Below, one piece after another: positions 18,912 to 28,531 of a stretch of 64,000 nucleotides of DNA. The DNA comes from Shewanella gaetbuli (lineage in GTDB: Bacteria > Pseudomonadota > Gammaproteobacteria > Enterobacterales > Shewanellaceae), in assembly GCF_023284065.1 (NCBI RefSeq), contig NZ_JAKIKP010000001.1:553388-617387 (forward strand). The letters run 5' to 3'. A program made the position numbers and the translations under genes. The notes beneath the pieces are model-generated. The model was not told where the DNA came from. It saw nothing but the letters and a program-made list of their open reading frames with translations, and made no database searches. How positions within the stretch are numbered: the first letter of the stretch is position 1; the number at the start of each line of letters is the position of its first letter.

Positions 18912-19865
18912 GTGAAGATTTTAATAACCGGGGCGAATGGTCAGTTGGGGCGGTCTATAATGGCGTGTTTTAATCAGCAGTTCCAAACGCATTCAAGCTT
19001 TGTAAATTGCGAAGTATTGGCTTTAAACCAACAGCAATTAGATATTACAGACTGTGATGCAGTTGAGCGGGTAATTAAGCAACTTCAACCTGACTACGTG
19101 ATAAACACTGCGGCTTATACGGCGGTTGATGAGGCAGAAGAACATATTGATTTAGCTTATGCGGTGAATCATCAAGGTGCGCAAAATCTTGCTATCGCAT
19201 GTAACAATATTGGTGCGACTTTATTTCATTTGTCTACTGATTATGTTTTTTCTGGCAATAAGTTAACTGAATATGTTGAAGATGATATTCCCGCGCCTGT
19301 AAACGTTTATGGTGCTAGTAAGTTGGCTGGTGAAAATGCGGTAAAACAACATAACCCAAAACATATTATTGTGCGCACAGCTTGGCTTTTTAGTGAGTAT
19401 GGCGACAATTTTGTGCGCACGATGTTGAAGTTGGCTGGCCGCGAGAATCTTGATGTTGTTGATGATCAAATGGGCAAGCCAACTTATGCAGGGGATCTTG
19501 GTGTTGCGATATTTCAAATGATAATTCAGCTTAATAGCAACACTAATGCGCAGCAACAGAGTTTAATTAAGCAAAATAATGATTTGTATGGTGTGTATCA
19601 TTTTAGCGGCTTACATCAGGTGAGTTGGTATCAGTTTGCTCAATGTATCTTTGCGAAGTTGGCTGAAGTAGGGAGTACTTCTCCTAGTCAACTTAACCTA
19701 CCGAAAGTTCAACCTATTGATAGTCGTCATTATCAGACTAAAGCGGTTAGACCCAAAAATAGTCGATTAAATTGTGACAAAATAGCTAAGCACTTTGGAA
19801 TACTCCCCAATGATTGGTCGTTAGCATTAACTCGAGTTGTCACGGCAATCTGGACTCAAAAATGA
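18912..19865 (+). CDS. rfbD: dTDP-4-dehydrorhamnose reductase
   Basis: A 317-residue short-chain reductase with TGANGQLG at the N-terminus, LSTDYVFSG and the catalytic YGASKLAGE. It carries out the last step, reducing dTDP-4-keto-rhamnose to dTDP-L-rhamnose. The start is GTG at 18912 with GAGGAAG inside the end of rfbA. It is slightly longer than E. coli RmlD (299). Its stop overlaps the rfbC start by four bases (ATGA). Confidence 0.92.
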   Translation: MKILITGANGQLGRSIMACFNQQFQTHSSFVNCEVLALNQQQLDITDCDAVERVIKQLQPDYVINTAAYTAVDEAEEHIDLAYAVNHQGAQNLAIACNNIGATLFHLSTDYVFSGNKLTEYVEDDIPAPVNVYGASKLAGENAVKQHNPKHIIVRTAWLFSEYGDNFVRTMLKLAGRENLDVVDDQMGKPTYAGDLGVAIFQMIIQLNSNTNAQQQSLIKQNNDLYGVYHFSGLHQVSWYQFAQCIFAKLAEVGSTSPSQLNLPKVQPIDSRHYQTKAVRPKNSRLNCDKIAKHFGILPNDWSLALTRVVTAIWTQK

Positions 19866-20410
19866 ATGTGATAGATACCCAAATAGCAGATGTAAAAATA
19901 ATTGAGCCGACCGTTTTTGGTGATGGAAGAGGCTACTTTTGTGAAACATGGAATCAACGCCAATTTGAACAGCGAGTAACGGGACAAGCGACGACATTTG
20001 TTCAGGATAATCATTCTAAGTCTGTCAAAGGCACGTTAAGAGGGCTTCATTTTCAACGTCAACAAACACAAGGGAAGCTGATAAGGGTTGTTTCAGGTGA
20101 GGTATTTGATGTTGCAGTGGATATTCGCCTTAATTCACCTACATATGGCCAATGGGTTGGGGTGCAACTTTCGTCAGACAATAAGCGCCAACTATGGGTG
20201 CCAGCCGGTTTTGCCCATGGTTTTTATGTATTAAGTGATTCTGCTGAATGTGTGTATAAATGCACTGATTATTATCATCCCGCATCTGAAGAAAGCATCG
20301 CTTGGAATGATGCTGATTTAGCCATTGAATGGCCACTTGATAACGTACCGCTGCTTTCAGCCAAAGATATGCAAGGGCAAGCTTTTGCGCAGGTTCAACC
20401 GCTTGTTTGA
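19862..20410 (+). CDS. rfbC: dTDP-4-dehydrorhamnose 3,5-epimerase
   Basis: A 182-residue cupin-fold epimerase with FGDGRGYFCETW, the catalytic-site segment GTLRGLHFQ and WVPAGFAHGFYVLSD. It epimerises C3 and C5 of the 4-keto sugar. The frame is open 48 bases further upstream, but ATG 19862 gives the normal family start and an ATGA overlap with rfbD. The stop codon lies directly against the first half-unit of palindromic array B. Confidence 0.93.
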   Translation: MNVIDTQIADVKIIEPTVFGDGRGYFCETWNQRQFEQRVTGQATTFVQDNHSKSVKGTLRGLHFQRQQTQGKLIRVVSGEVFDVAVDIRLNSPTYGQWVGVQLSSDNKRQLWVPAGFAHGFYVLSDSAECVYKCTDYYHPASEESIAWNDADLAIEWPLDNVPLLSAKDMQGQAFAQVQPLV

Positions 20411-21230
20411 TTAAAGCAGATCCCGGCTCAGAAGCGCTGCCGGGATGACGGGGTAAGAGGGCGCTGCCGGGATGACGTTTAATTCTAGTATTGCCAGGTT
20501 GACTGTGGAGAGCATAGCCGAGATTACGGTTTTTGTGGTTTTTTTGATTGTCATCCTCGAGGGCTTTTATCGAGGATCTGCTTTTGGGGTGATACCAAAG
20601 CAGATCCCGGCTCAGGAACGCTGCCGGGATGACAGTGGGAAGCGCTGCCGGGATGACGTTTAATTCTAGTATTGCCAGGTTGACTGTGGAGAGCATAGCC
20701 GGGCTTACGGTTATTGTGGTTTTTTTTAATTTGTCATCCTCGAGGGCTTTTATCGAGGATCTGCTTTTGGGGTGATATCAAAGCAGATCCCGGCTCAGAA
20801 GCGCTGCCGGGATGACGTGGTAGAAAGGCTTTTATCGAGGATCTGCTTTTGGGGTGATATCAAAGCAGATCCCGGCTCAGGAACGCTGCCGGGATGACGT
20901 TTAATTCTAGTATTGCCAGGTTGACTGTGGGAAGCATAGCCGGGCTTACGTTTTTTGTGGTTTTTTTGATTGTCATCCTCGAGGGCTTTTATCGAGGATC
21001 TGCTTTTGGGTGATACCAAAGCAGATCCCGGCTCAGAAGCGTTGCCGGGGTGACGGTCTTTGTGGGCTTTTTTAATTTGTCATCCTCGAGGTCTTTTATC
21101 GAGGATCTGCTTTTAGGGTGATTTTAAAGCAGATCCCGGCTCAGAAGCGCTGCCGGGATGACTGGGGGGAGCATTGCCGGGATGACGTGGTTGAAAGGCT
21201 TTTATCGAGGATCTGCTTTTCCACTACAGA
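20411..21230 (+). repeat. Array B: second array of nested palindromic units
   Basis: Full ~84-base units at 20550-20633, 20733-20816, 20972-21054 and 21079-21162, plus truncated copies at 20411-20449 (right half), 20826-20898 (lacks the left terminus) and about 21195-21223 (left half). Termini are GTCATCC and GGATGAC. In addition to the two short hairpins seen in array A, GGATCTGCTTT pairs with AAAGCAGATCC, so a long alternative hairpin is possible. Between units a second motif (TTCTAGTATTGCCAGGTTGA and flank) recurs three times. Orientation is the same as array A. It exactly fills the gap between the convergent rfbC and ABC transporter genes. Confidence 0.85.
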
Positions 21231-21242
21231 CAGTGCTGTAAC

Positions 21243-23072
21243 TTAATCAATCCCTAAAAAGCCGCCGGTTTGATGGGCCCATAATTGACTGTAAATGCCT
21301 CCGCTGGCAATTAACTCTTGGTGTGTACCTTGCTCGACTATTTTTCCTTGGTCTAACACGATTAATCTATCCATGGCGGCGATGGTTGAAAGCCTATGGG
21401 CTATGGCTATAACGGTTTTGCCTTGCATGAGTTCATATAACGACTCTTGTATTGCGGCTTCTACTTCTGAGTCCAGTGCTGAGGTGGCTTCATCTAGAAT
21501 CAAAATGGGGGCATTTTTTAATAACACTCTGGCAATGGCAATACGTTGACGCTGGCCACCTGACAGTTTTACGCCACGCTCACCTACCTGCGCATCTAAG
21601 CCTTTGTTCCCGTGAGGGTCTGTTAACTCGGCAATAAAGTCAGCTGCTTGGGCTTGTTCAATGGCTGCTAATAACTGTTCTTCGGTGGCATTAGGGTCAC
21701 CGTATAGAATATTTTCGCGAATAGAGCGATGCAGCAATGAGGTATCTTGAGTCACCATGCCTATGTGGGCACGCAATGAGTCTTGCTGAACATCGGTTAG
21801 CTTTTGCCCATCAATTAAAATCTCGCCTTGTTCAACATCATGAAAACGCATTAATAAATTTACTAAGGTGGATTTACCGGCACCTGAACGACCCACTAAG
21901 CCGACTTTTTCGCCGGGTTTAATGTGTAAGTTTAATTGGTCAATAACTCCTGACTTTTCACCGTAATGAAAACTCACTTGTTTGAAGTCAATAGTCCCCT
22001 TATCAACGACTAAGGTTTTAGCATCGGTTTTATCTTCAATGGTAATGGGCTTTGATAGGGTGTTCATGCCATCGGTTACTGTGCCGATGTTTTCAAACAA
22101 TGAGCTGATTTCCCACATGATCCATTGTGACATACCGTTTAACCGCAGGGCTAAGCTCACTGCAATCGCAATGGCACCAACGCTAATGGCATCGTCTGCC
22201 CATAACCAAATTGAAACCGCGGCTATGGTAAATGCCAGCAGGTAATTAATAATTTGCACCGATACATTGATCACCGTGACTAAGCGCATCTGACCATAAA
22301 CAGTTTTTAAAAAAGACGTCATACTGTCTTTTGCGTAATCCGCTTCTTGTTGGGTGTGGGCAAACAGTTTGACGGTGGAAATATTGGTGTAACTGTCAAC
22401 AATTCGGCCGGTCATACTTGAGCGTGCATCGGCTTGTTTAGCTGATATGGCTTTGAGCTTAGGAACCAGTTTCCATTGAATGGCCACATAAGCGAATAAC
22501 CAAATTAGCATAGGGAGCATAAGCCGCAAATCAGCACTGGCTATCATGACTAGCATTGAGGTGAAATAGACCAAGATGTACATCAATACATCTAATAACT
22601 TCATAACCGTTTCACGCACGGCCAATGCAGTTTGCATGACTTTGGTGGCAACTCGTCCGGCAAAATCGTCTTGATAAAATGAAATACTTTGTTTGAGTAA
22701 ATAGCGATGCGCCATCCACCGAATCGCCATTGGATAATTGCCTAATAAAGTTTGATAAACAATTGAGGCATGCAACCATACTAGAAAAGGAATAATGACT
22801 AATACAATAACCGACATACTGATAAGCGTGTCTGACTCTTCTTGCCATAAGGTGTCTGGGTTTTTAGTGACTAACCAATCAACTAGTTGCCCCATAAAGC
22901 CAAATAACGACACTTCTAAAATGGCCAGTAAGGCGGTTAACACCGACATCATAATTAAAGGTGCGCCAAACCCCTTGGTATAATGGCGGCAAAAGGCATA
23001 CAGCCCTTTAGGCGGCTGGGTTGGCTCTTCAGGAGGCAGTGGTTTTACGAGTGATTCAAAAAACTTAAACAT
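21243..23072 (-). CDS. ABC exporter, fused membrane and ATP-binding domains
   Basis: A 609-residue half-transporter: six membrane segments in the first ~330 residues, then an ATPase domain with Walker A GRSGAGKST, the signature LSGGQRQRIA, Walker B ILILDEATSALD and a switch His in IAHRLST. It belongs to the MsbA/multidrug exporter class and would work as a homodimer in the inner membrane. No substrate can be given. The gene is alone on the minus strand; its stop lies close to array B. A lipid or drug exporter are both possible. Confidence 0.85.
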   Translation of the reverse strand: MFKFFESLVKPLPPEEPTQPPKGLYAFCRHYTKGFGAPLIMMSVLTALLAILEVSLFGFMGQLVDWLVTKNPDTLWQEESDTLISMSVIVLVIIPFLVWLHASIVYQTLLGNYPMAIRWMAHRYLLKQSISFYQDDFAGRVATKVMQTALAVRETVMKLLDVLMYILVYFTSMLVMIASADLRLMLPMLIWLFAYVAIQWKLVPKLKAISAKQADARSSMTGRIVDSYTNISTVKLFAHTQQEADYAKDSMTSFLKTVYGQMRLVTVINVSVQIINYLLAFTIAAVSIWLWADDAISVGAIAIAVSLALRLNGMSQWIMWEISSLFENIGTVTDGMNTLSKPITIEDKTDAKTLVVDKGTIDFKQVSFHYGEKSGVIDQLNLHIKPGEKVGLVGRSGAGKSTLVNLLMRFHDVEQGEILIDGQKLTDVQQDSLRAHIGMVTQDTSLLHRSIRENILYGDPNATEEQLLAAIEQAQAADFIAELTDPHGNKGLDAQVGERGVKLSGGQRQRIAIARVLLKNAPILILDEATSALDSEVEAAIQESLYELMQGKTVIAIAHRLSTIAAMDRLIVLDQGKIVEQGTHQELIASGGIYSQLWAHQTGGFLGID

Positions 23073-23356
23073 TTAAAACTCTAATTATTCAGTCAATATT
23101 CCGCTTAAGGATACCTTAACTGTCCAGATGGTTTGTAATTAAATTGGCAGCGTTTGTAAAAAATTGTATTAATTTATTGGGGGCGTTGAATATGTCTCGA
23201 GCCATACTAGGTAATTAACTAAGCAATAGGCAGCACAGTTATAACCAGTCAAACTATTGCGTTAGATTTAGTTTTTATCACTTTTTTATCTAGCGACTTA
23301 GTGATTAAAACGCATCAGAGCAGTGTTTGAGCTGCTTATTAACAAGAGAAATTAGT

Positions 23357-23914
23357 ATGAATAACTTGTCAGGAACAACATATCATTCGCCAGTTATTGA
23401 AACCCATCTAACAAGCCCTGTAGGGCTATTAGCGTTAAAAGCGTCTTCTGTTGGATTAACCCATTTGACGGTGGTAGATCTTCAGCAGCAGTCAAGCCAA
23501 GTTACACCGCTATCAGAAACCTCAATTGTGCAAAAAGATAGTCAGCAATATTTAGAACAAGATATTACCCACGCTAAATCTCACATTAAAAATGTCCAAA
23601 AACAGCTAGATGAATATTTTTCAGCTAGGCGGAAAAGTTTTGACGCCCCCCTTGCCCCTAAAGGAACAGAATTCCAACAACAAGTATGGCAAGCATTGGC
23701 AGAATTACCCTTTGGTCAAACTTGCAGTTATGCCGATATTGCCTCAAGCATACATCGCCCCAAAGCGGTTCGGGCGGTAGGGGCGGCTAATGGCGCTAAC
23801 CCTATCGCGATAATTGTGCCGTGCCATCGTGTGATTGGTAAAAGTGGCAAATTAACCGGCTATGCATATGGTTTAGAAATGAAACAGTTTCTATTAAATC
23901 TTGAGAGTCAATAA
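23357..23914 (+). CDS. ogt: Methylated-DNA-[protein]-cysteine S-methyltransferase
   Basis: A 185-residue suicide repair protein with the active-site motif PCHRV, Cys about residue 156, preceded by GAANGANPIAIIV and the DNA-binding helix near SYADIA. It removes methyl groups from O6-methylguanine. The frame is open to 23327, but ATG 23357 has AAGAGA upstream and gives the normal start. A Gln-rich insert near residues 40-80 is unremarkable. The gene is probably monocistronic. Confidence 0.9.
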   Translation: MNNLSGTTYHSPVIETHLTSPVGLLALKASSVGLTHLTVVDLQQQSSQVTPLSETSIVQKDSQQYLEQDITHAKSHIKNVQKQLDEYFSARRKSFDAPLAPKGTEFQQQVWQALAELPFGQTCSYADIASSIHRPKAVRAVGAANGANPIAIIVPCHRVIGKSGKLTGYAYGLEMKQFLLNLESQ

Positions 23915-24041
23915 CTTGGCTTTAGTGATTTTAGTAATGAACTTTTTGTTATCTTAGTTATACAGGATAAGGCAATTATTTCAGACTTAAGTTGCAAATT
24001 AAGGTAAAATCGACCGTTGGAATAATTGACTAAAAGACAAC

Positions 24042-25307
24042 ATGACACAAACTGCAGTTTTTACTGACTTCGGCTTATCACAGCCGTTATTAGCCAGACT
24101 TACCGAGTTAAATTATAACGATGCAACGCCTGTGCAGGCGGCGACGATACCTGCCATTTTACAAGGTAAAGATGTACTAGCGGGTGCTAATACCGGCTCT
24201 GGAAAAACCGCGGCTTTTGCGCTGCCAATTCTGCATGCTTTAGCTAGCGTTAAAGGTAAAAGCAGTGCTAAAGGCAATTCAGTCAGTTGTTTGGTTTTAG
24301 TGCCCACTCGTGAGTTAGCTAAGCAAGTTGCCGACAGTTTTACCTCTTATGCTAGCCACTTAAATGGCCAACTTAAAACCCTTGCGGTTTTCGGTGGCGT
24401 GTCGGTAAATACTCAAATGTTGGCGTTACGTGGCGGAGCCGATATTGTTGTGGCAACCCCTGGGCGTTTATTAGATTTAATTTCGTCTAATGCATTAACC
24501 TTAAATCAGCTAAGTCATTTAGTATTAGATGAAGCTGATAGAATGCTAAGTCTTGGTTTTACTGACGAATTAAAGCAAATTCTAGCCTTAATGCCAAAAC
24601 AAAAGCAGACCTTATTATTTTCAGCAACCTTTCCTGAAGAAGTAAAATCTTTAGCGGCGGCATTACTAGAAAATCCACTTGAAATTCAATTGCAAAGTGC
24701 AGATACTAGCACCCTAGTACAGCGTGCGATAACCGTTAATAAAGAGCAAAAAACGGCACTGTTGGCTCATTTAATTAATCAGCACCAGTGGCGTCAGGTA
24801 TTAATTTTTGCCAGTGCTAAAAATACTTGCAATCACTTAGCTCAAAAACTCGCAAAGCGAGGGATTAAAGCTGAAGTGTTTCATGGTGATAAAGCACAAG
24901 GTGCAAGAAATCGTGTGCTAGAGGCTTTTAAAGCTTCTGAAATAGAGGTATTAATAGCAACCGATATTGCCGCGCGCGGTATTGATATAGAAAAGCTGCC
25001 AGTGGTGATTAATTTTGATTTACCGCGCAGCCCGGCAGACCATATGCACAGAATTGGCCGAAGTGGTCGCGCAGGTGAGGTGGGCTTAGCCATTAGTTTA
25101 TTGAGTCATGATGATTATCATCATTTCTCTGTTATAGAAAAAAAGAATAAATTTCGCCTTGAACGTGAGCAAATTGCCGGTTTTGAAGCGGATGAAAGTA
25201 GGCCTGAAGTTGAGGTTGCAAAACCCATGGCCAAACCAGCAGGGACGGGGAAAAAGAAACGTAAAAATCTTCCTCCAGTAAATAAAGATATCTGGACTAA
25301 AAATTAA
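24042..25307 (+). CDS. DEAD-box ATP-dependent RNA helicase
   Basis: A 421-residue helicase with all the core motifs: the Q motif near residue 10-30, GSGKT at 52-56, PTRELA, TPGR, DEAD at 163-166, SAT, and HRIGRSGRAG. It unwinds RNA in the cytoplasm, in ribosome assembly or RNA decay. The C-terminal tail is short and basic (GKKKRKNLPPVNKD). It is closest to the RhlE group, but assigning it to RhlE or SrmB is not safe from sequence alone. The phosphatase gene follows after 14 bases. Confidence 0.92.
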   Translation: MTQTAVFTDFGLSQPLLARLTELNYNDATPVQAATIPAILQGKDVLAGANTGSGKTAAFALPILHALASVKGKSSAKGNSVSCLVLVPTRELAKQVADSFTSYASHLNGQLKTLAVFGGVSVNTQMLALRGGADIVVATPGRLLDLISSNALTLNQLSHLVLDEADRMLSLGFTDELKQILALMPKQKQTLLFSATFPEEVKSLAAALLENPLEIQLQSADTSTLVQRAITVNKEQKTALLAHLINQHQWRQVLIFASAKNTCNHLAQKLAKRGIKAEVFHGDKAQGARNRVLEAFKASEIEVLIATDIAARGIDIEKLPVVINFDLPRSPADHMHRIGRSGRAGEVGLAISLLSHDDYHHFSVIEKKNKFRLEREQIAGFEADESRPEVEVAKPMAKPAGTGKKKRKNLPPVNKDIWTKN

Positions 25308-25321
25308 TTAAGTAGTGGTAT

Positions 25322-25801
25322 ATGAAGCATATTTTTTGGTTGATTGAAGGAAAACTTGCTGGGCGTAGTGGTCCAAACAAGGATGCATGGGATTTAACGG
25401 AACTTAAAGCCGCGGGGTTTGAAGCTATTGCGTCACTTAATAATGGCGAAATGTGTGACAGCGATGCAATGAAAGCATTAGGTATTGAACATCAAGTGTT
25501 TAACTTGCCTGACAATATCCCACCCGTTGAAGGCGATGTGGAAATATGTGCTGAAATTATGCCAAGGGTTCTTGAGTTTATTCGACATGCAGAAACGCAA
25601 GACAAAGCGGTTTTATTACACTGTCGCTCAGGTATTAATCGCACCGAATTAATGATGGCCTACTATTTAATGGAAAGTGGGGCGGCGCCAGTTCATGCGG
25701 TGAGTCAGGTAAGAAACGCCAGTGGTCTAGCATTTGACGCTGACGGCTGGGATCAGTTCGTTTATGACGTACTTTATCGGTTACAGTCGCCGTCAAATTA
25801 A
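25322..25801 (+). CDS. Dual-specificity/tyrosine phosphatase family protein
   Basis: A 159-residue protein with the cysteine phosphatase loop HCRSGINRTE; the nucleophile is Cys101 and the phosphate-binding Arg is 107 (CX5R). A general acid could be one of the Asp residues near 80. Such small enzymes act on phosphotyrosine, phosphoserine or other phosphoesters. It is 14 bases behind the helicase gene and 24 ahead of a phospholipase-like gene, so may share their transcript. Substrate unknown. Confidence 0.8.
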   Translation: MKHIFWLIEGKLAGRSGPNKDAWDLTELKAAGFEAIASLNNGEMCDSDAMKALGIEHQVFNLPDNIPPVEGDVEICAEIMPRVLEFIRHAETQDKAVLLHCRSGINRTELMMAYYLMESGAAPVHAVSQVRNASGLAFDADGWDQFVYDVLYRLQSPSN

Positions 25802-25825
25802 TCAATAGTTTTGATGGAGTAAGGA

Positions 25826-27379
25826 ATGCTATCTCAACAAATACTCATAGTGTTTATGAGATATATGCTGTTAATGAGTCTAGCACTCCTTACTTTAAGC
25901 GGTTGCGCATCAAAAAATGTTTACCCCACAGCGCCGTTAGAATACCAACTGGCCAAACCTACCGATACACCACTTGCTAATTACCTTAATGCGTTACCTC
26001 AAATAGACACCCAAACTGGTGTGTATCCTTTAGGGGATGGGGTTGATGCGTTTGTTGCAAGACTCGCGTTTATTGAGTCTGCTAAGGTTTCGATTGATCT
26101 GCAATATTATCTTTTTCACGATGACGAAACAGGCAAAATTCTCACCTTATACTTGTATCGCGCGGCTCAAAGAGGCGTACGAGTGCGCTTATTGCTTGAT
26201 GATATGGCGACCAAGGGCAAAGACTCAATTTTAAGTAAGCTGGTACAACATCCTAATATCAGCGTGCGGATATTTAATCCTGATAATGAGCGTACCTTCA
26301 GAACCCTTTCTTTTGTGCAAAACTTCAGTCGTTTGAATCATCGTATGCACAATAAGTCCTTTACTGTTGATAATCTCATTTCAGTGGTTGGCGGGCGCAA
26401 TATTGGTGATGAATATTATTCGGCTAACGAGAATGTCGAATTTGGTGATTTAGATGTCTTGCTGGTGGGTGAGGTGGTGCCAGAAGTGTCTTTGCAGTTT
26501 GATTTATACTGGAATTCATCACAAGTTAGGCCTATTGAGCAACTTTACCCTTTAGAGGGAGAAGATAGCGTTCAAATCAATAGGGCTAATGAGCAATTTT
26601 TTGCTGACTACGAGACTGTAGTGGCAAATCATCCTTATGTTTATCGTTTAATCAAATCAACTTTATTACAAGATATCGTCAGTCATCAAATCGATTGGAA
26701 CTGGGGCGGCGCTGAGCTGATGTACGATCCGCCCAATAAACTCAAAAACATTGACCAACCGTATTTACTTAATCAGTTGAATACTTTTTTTAGTGAAACC
26801 CAAGATGAAATATTAATTATTTCGCCTTACTTTGTGCCGACAGAGGCTGGGGTCACTGCATTAGTAAATGCAGTTAACTCTGGTATTGAGGTGACAGTTA
26901 TTACTAATTCATTAGCCGCGACAGATGTGCTTGCGGTACATGCGGGTTACATGAATTATCGTCAACAACTGGTTGAGGGTGGGGTGACGTTATACGAAGT
27001 TAAAGCTTCACCAACGCGAAACAACAAGGGCAAAGCATCACAATGGCGAGGCAGTTCAAGATCAAGTTTGCACGCTAAGGTATTCGTTATTGACAATAAG
27101 TCGATTTTCGTTGGCTCATTTAACTTTGATCCTCGTTCTGCATGGTTAAATACTGAAATGGGTGTCGTTGTTGAACAGCCTCAGTTTGCGCAAACCTTTG
27201 CAAGTGTAATCAAACAGTCATTGACTAATAAAGTGTATCAAGTGGTAATTAAAGATGGCGATATTCAATGGTTAGATTTACAAACCCAGCAATATATCAC
27301 CCAAGAGCCTGATAGTTCATGGTGGCAGCGATTTATGGCTAACACTTTATCTTGGTTGCCCATTGAGTCACAATTGTAA
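25826..27379 (+). CDS. Phospholipase D-family lipoprotein (cardiolipin synthase-like)
   Basis: A 517-residue protein with two HKD motifs, HNKSFTVDN (His about 175) and HAKVFVIDN (His about 416), each HXKX4D, that form the phosphodiesterase site. The N-terminus is hydrophobic and ends in LSGC, a lipobox, so it should be lipid-anchored. The annotated ATG has GGAG upstream; an ATG ten codons in would also give a signal peptide. It resembles the ClsC/YmdC group that makes or remodels cardiolipin. Exact reaction not shown. Confidence 0.85.
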   Translation: MLSQQILIVFMRYMLLMSLALLTLSGCASKNVYPTAPLEYQLAKPTDTPLANYLNALPQIDTQTGVYPLGDGVDAFVARLAFIESAKVSIDLQYYLFHDDETGKILTLYLYRAAQRGVRVRLLLDDMATKGKDSILSKLVQHPNISVRIFNPDNERTFRTLSFVQNFSRLNHRMHNKSFTVDNLISVVGGRNIGDEYYSANENVEFGDLDVLLVGEVVPEVSLQFDLYWNSSQVRPIEQLYPLEGEDSVQINRANEQFFADYETVVANHPYVYRLIKSTLLQDIVSHQIDWNWGGAELMYDPPNKLKNIDQPYLLNQLNTFFSETQDEILIISPYFVPTEAGVTALVNAVNSGIEVTVITNSLAATDVLAVHAGYMNYRQQLVEGGVTLYEVKASPTRNNKGKASQWRGSSRSSLHAKVFVIDNKSIFVGSFNFDPRSAWLNTEMGVVVEQPQFAQTFASVIKQSLTNKVYQVVIKDGDIQWLDLQTQQYITQEPDSSWWQRFMANTLSWLPIESQL

Positions 27380-27448
27380 ATGGCATTTAGTTTTCAGGCT
27401 AAATAACTGCTATATTTATCAAGTAATCATTTGCTTAGAAGGTACTCA

Positions 27449-28348
27449 ATGGCAGCAACGGCAAGTAAAGCAAGTCAATCTCAAGGGCTACTGTTATTCC
27501 ATTTGAATCATAGCCAGTTATTTGCCCTTGGCACGCTTAAAATCCGTGAGCTAGTTCCTTTCACTGAGTTAACCAAAATTCCTAATTCTCACCCCAGTAT
27601 TATGGGCGCAGCGACCGTTCGCGGTGGCACTATTCCTGTCATTGATATGGCTGCTGCAATCGGCTTTCGCCCTATTGAAGAGGCTGAGCTAAAAAAGTGT
27701 TTTATTATCATTACCGACTGCCAACGGATGGTCATTGGTTTTGTGGTAAGAGCCATCGATAAAATTATTGAATGTAATTGGCGTGATATTGCGCCTCCTT
27801 CCAGTACCTTAGGTAAAAATGCTTATTTAACGGGCGTGACTCGTTTTGACGGACAATTGGTTCAATTGTTAGATGTTGAATTACTGCTATCAAAAATATT
27901 TCCCCATGATCCTAGCGTTAATCGCGCTATATTGACTGATGTGCAGCGAGAAAAACTTAAACCACTGAATATATTGATAGTTGATGACTCAAAAGTCGCC
28001 CGCAAACAGCTATCTGATGCGTTAGATTTAATGAATATTGGCTATGATGTCACCTCTAACGGCAATGATGCACTGGCTAAAATGGTTGATGCTGCTAATA
28101 ACAAAAAGGCTATAGACTTATTGGTCAGTGATATTGAAATGCCTGGGCTAGATGGTTATGAATTATCGTTTGAAGTTAAAGATAATCCTGCTATTGCCAG
28201 TGCGTATATTATTTTGCATACCTCGTTATCCAGTGAAATTAGCTTAAGTCAAGCAAAACAGGTGGGGGCTAATGAAGCACTAACCAAGTTTGACGCCAAA
28301 GAGTTAATTGAAGCGATGCTGCGTGGCGCTGAATCTTTAAACCAATAG
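27449..28348 (+). CDS. cheV: Chemotaxis protein CheV (CheW domain plus receiver)
   Basis: A 299-residue two-domain protein. An N-terminal CheW-like domain covers about residues 15-165. A receiver domain follows with ILIVDDSKVARKQL, the phospho-acceptor Asp about 228 in SDIEMPGLDGYE, and the conserved Lys in LTKFDAKE. It couples chemoreceptors to CheA and tunes adaptation. Start ATG 27449 is preferred over the TTG at 27431 because AAGG lies upstream. The gene stands alone here. Confidence 0.9.
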   Translation: MAATASKASQSQGLLLFHLNHSQLFALGTLKIRELVPFTELTKIPNSHPSIMGAATVRGGTIPVIDMAAAIGFRPIEEAELKKCFIIITDCQRMVIGFVVRAIDKIIECNWRDIAPPSSTLGKNAYLTGVTRFDGQLVQLLDVELLLSKIFPHDPSVNRAILTDVQREKLKPLNILIVDDSKVARKQLSDALDLMNIGYDVTSNGNDALAKMVDAANNKKAIDLLVSDIEMPGLDGYELSFEVKDNPAIASAYIILHTSLSSEISLSQAKQVGANEALTKFDAKELIEAMLRGAESLNQ

Positions 28349-28531
28349 AGTGCTAGCTTAGATAACCACCAGACATGTTTAGTAAATGTGGCTGGCTTGA
28401 GAATTAATGGTAATAATCTTTGGCGATTAATGCTGTTTACTAGACATCCCCCTCGTCATACTGCTATACAACCTCTAAGTCTGTTGTAATAAAAATACAG
28501 ACACAATAAAAAATAAATTGAAGGTCAAGTA

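Noticed and set aside
20139..20696. Minus-strand frame across the rfbC end and array B
   Set aside because: It overlaps rfbC antisense and the rest is repeat DNA; no ribosome site or family.
20795..21019. Minus-strand frame in array B
   Set aside because: Made of repeat DNA only.
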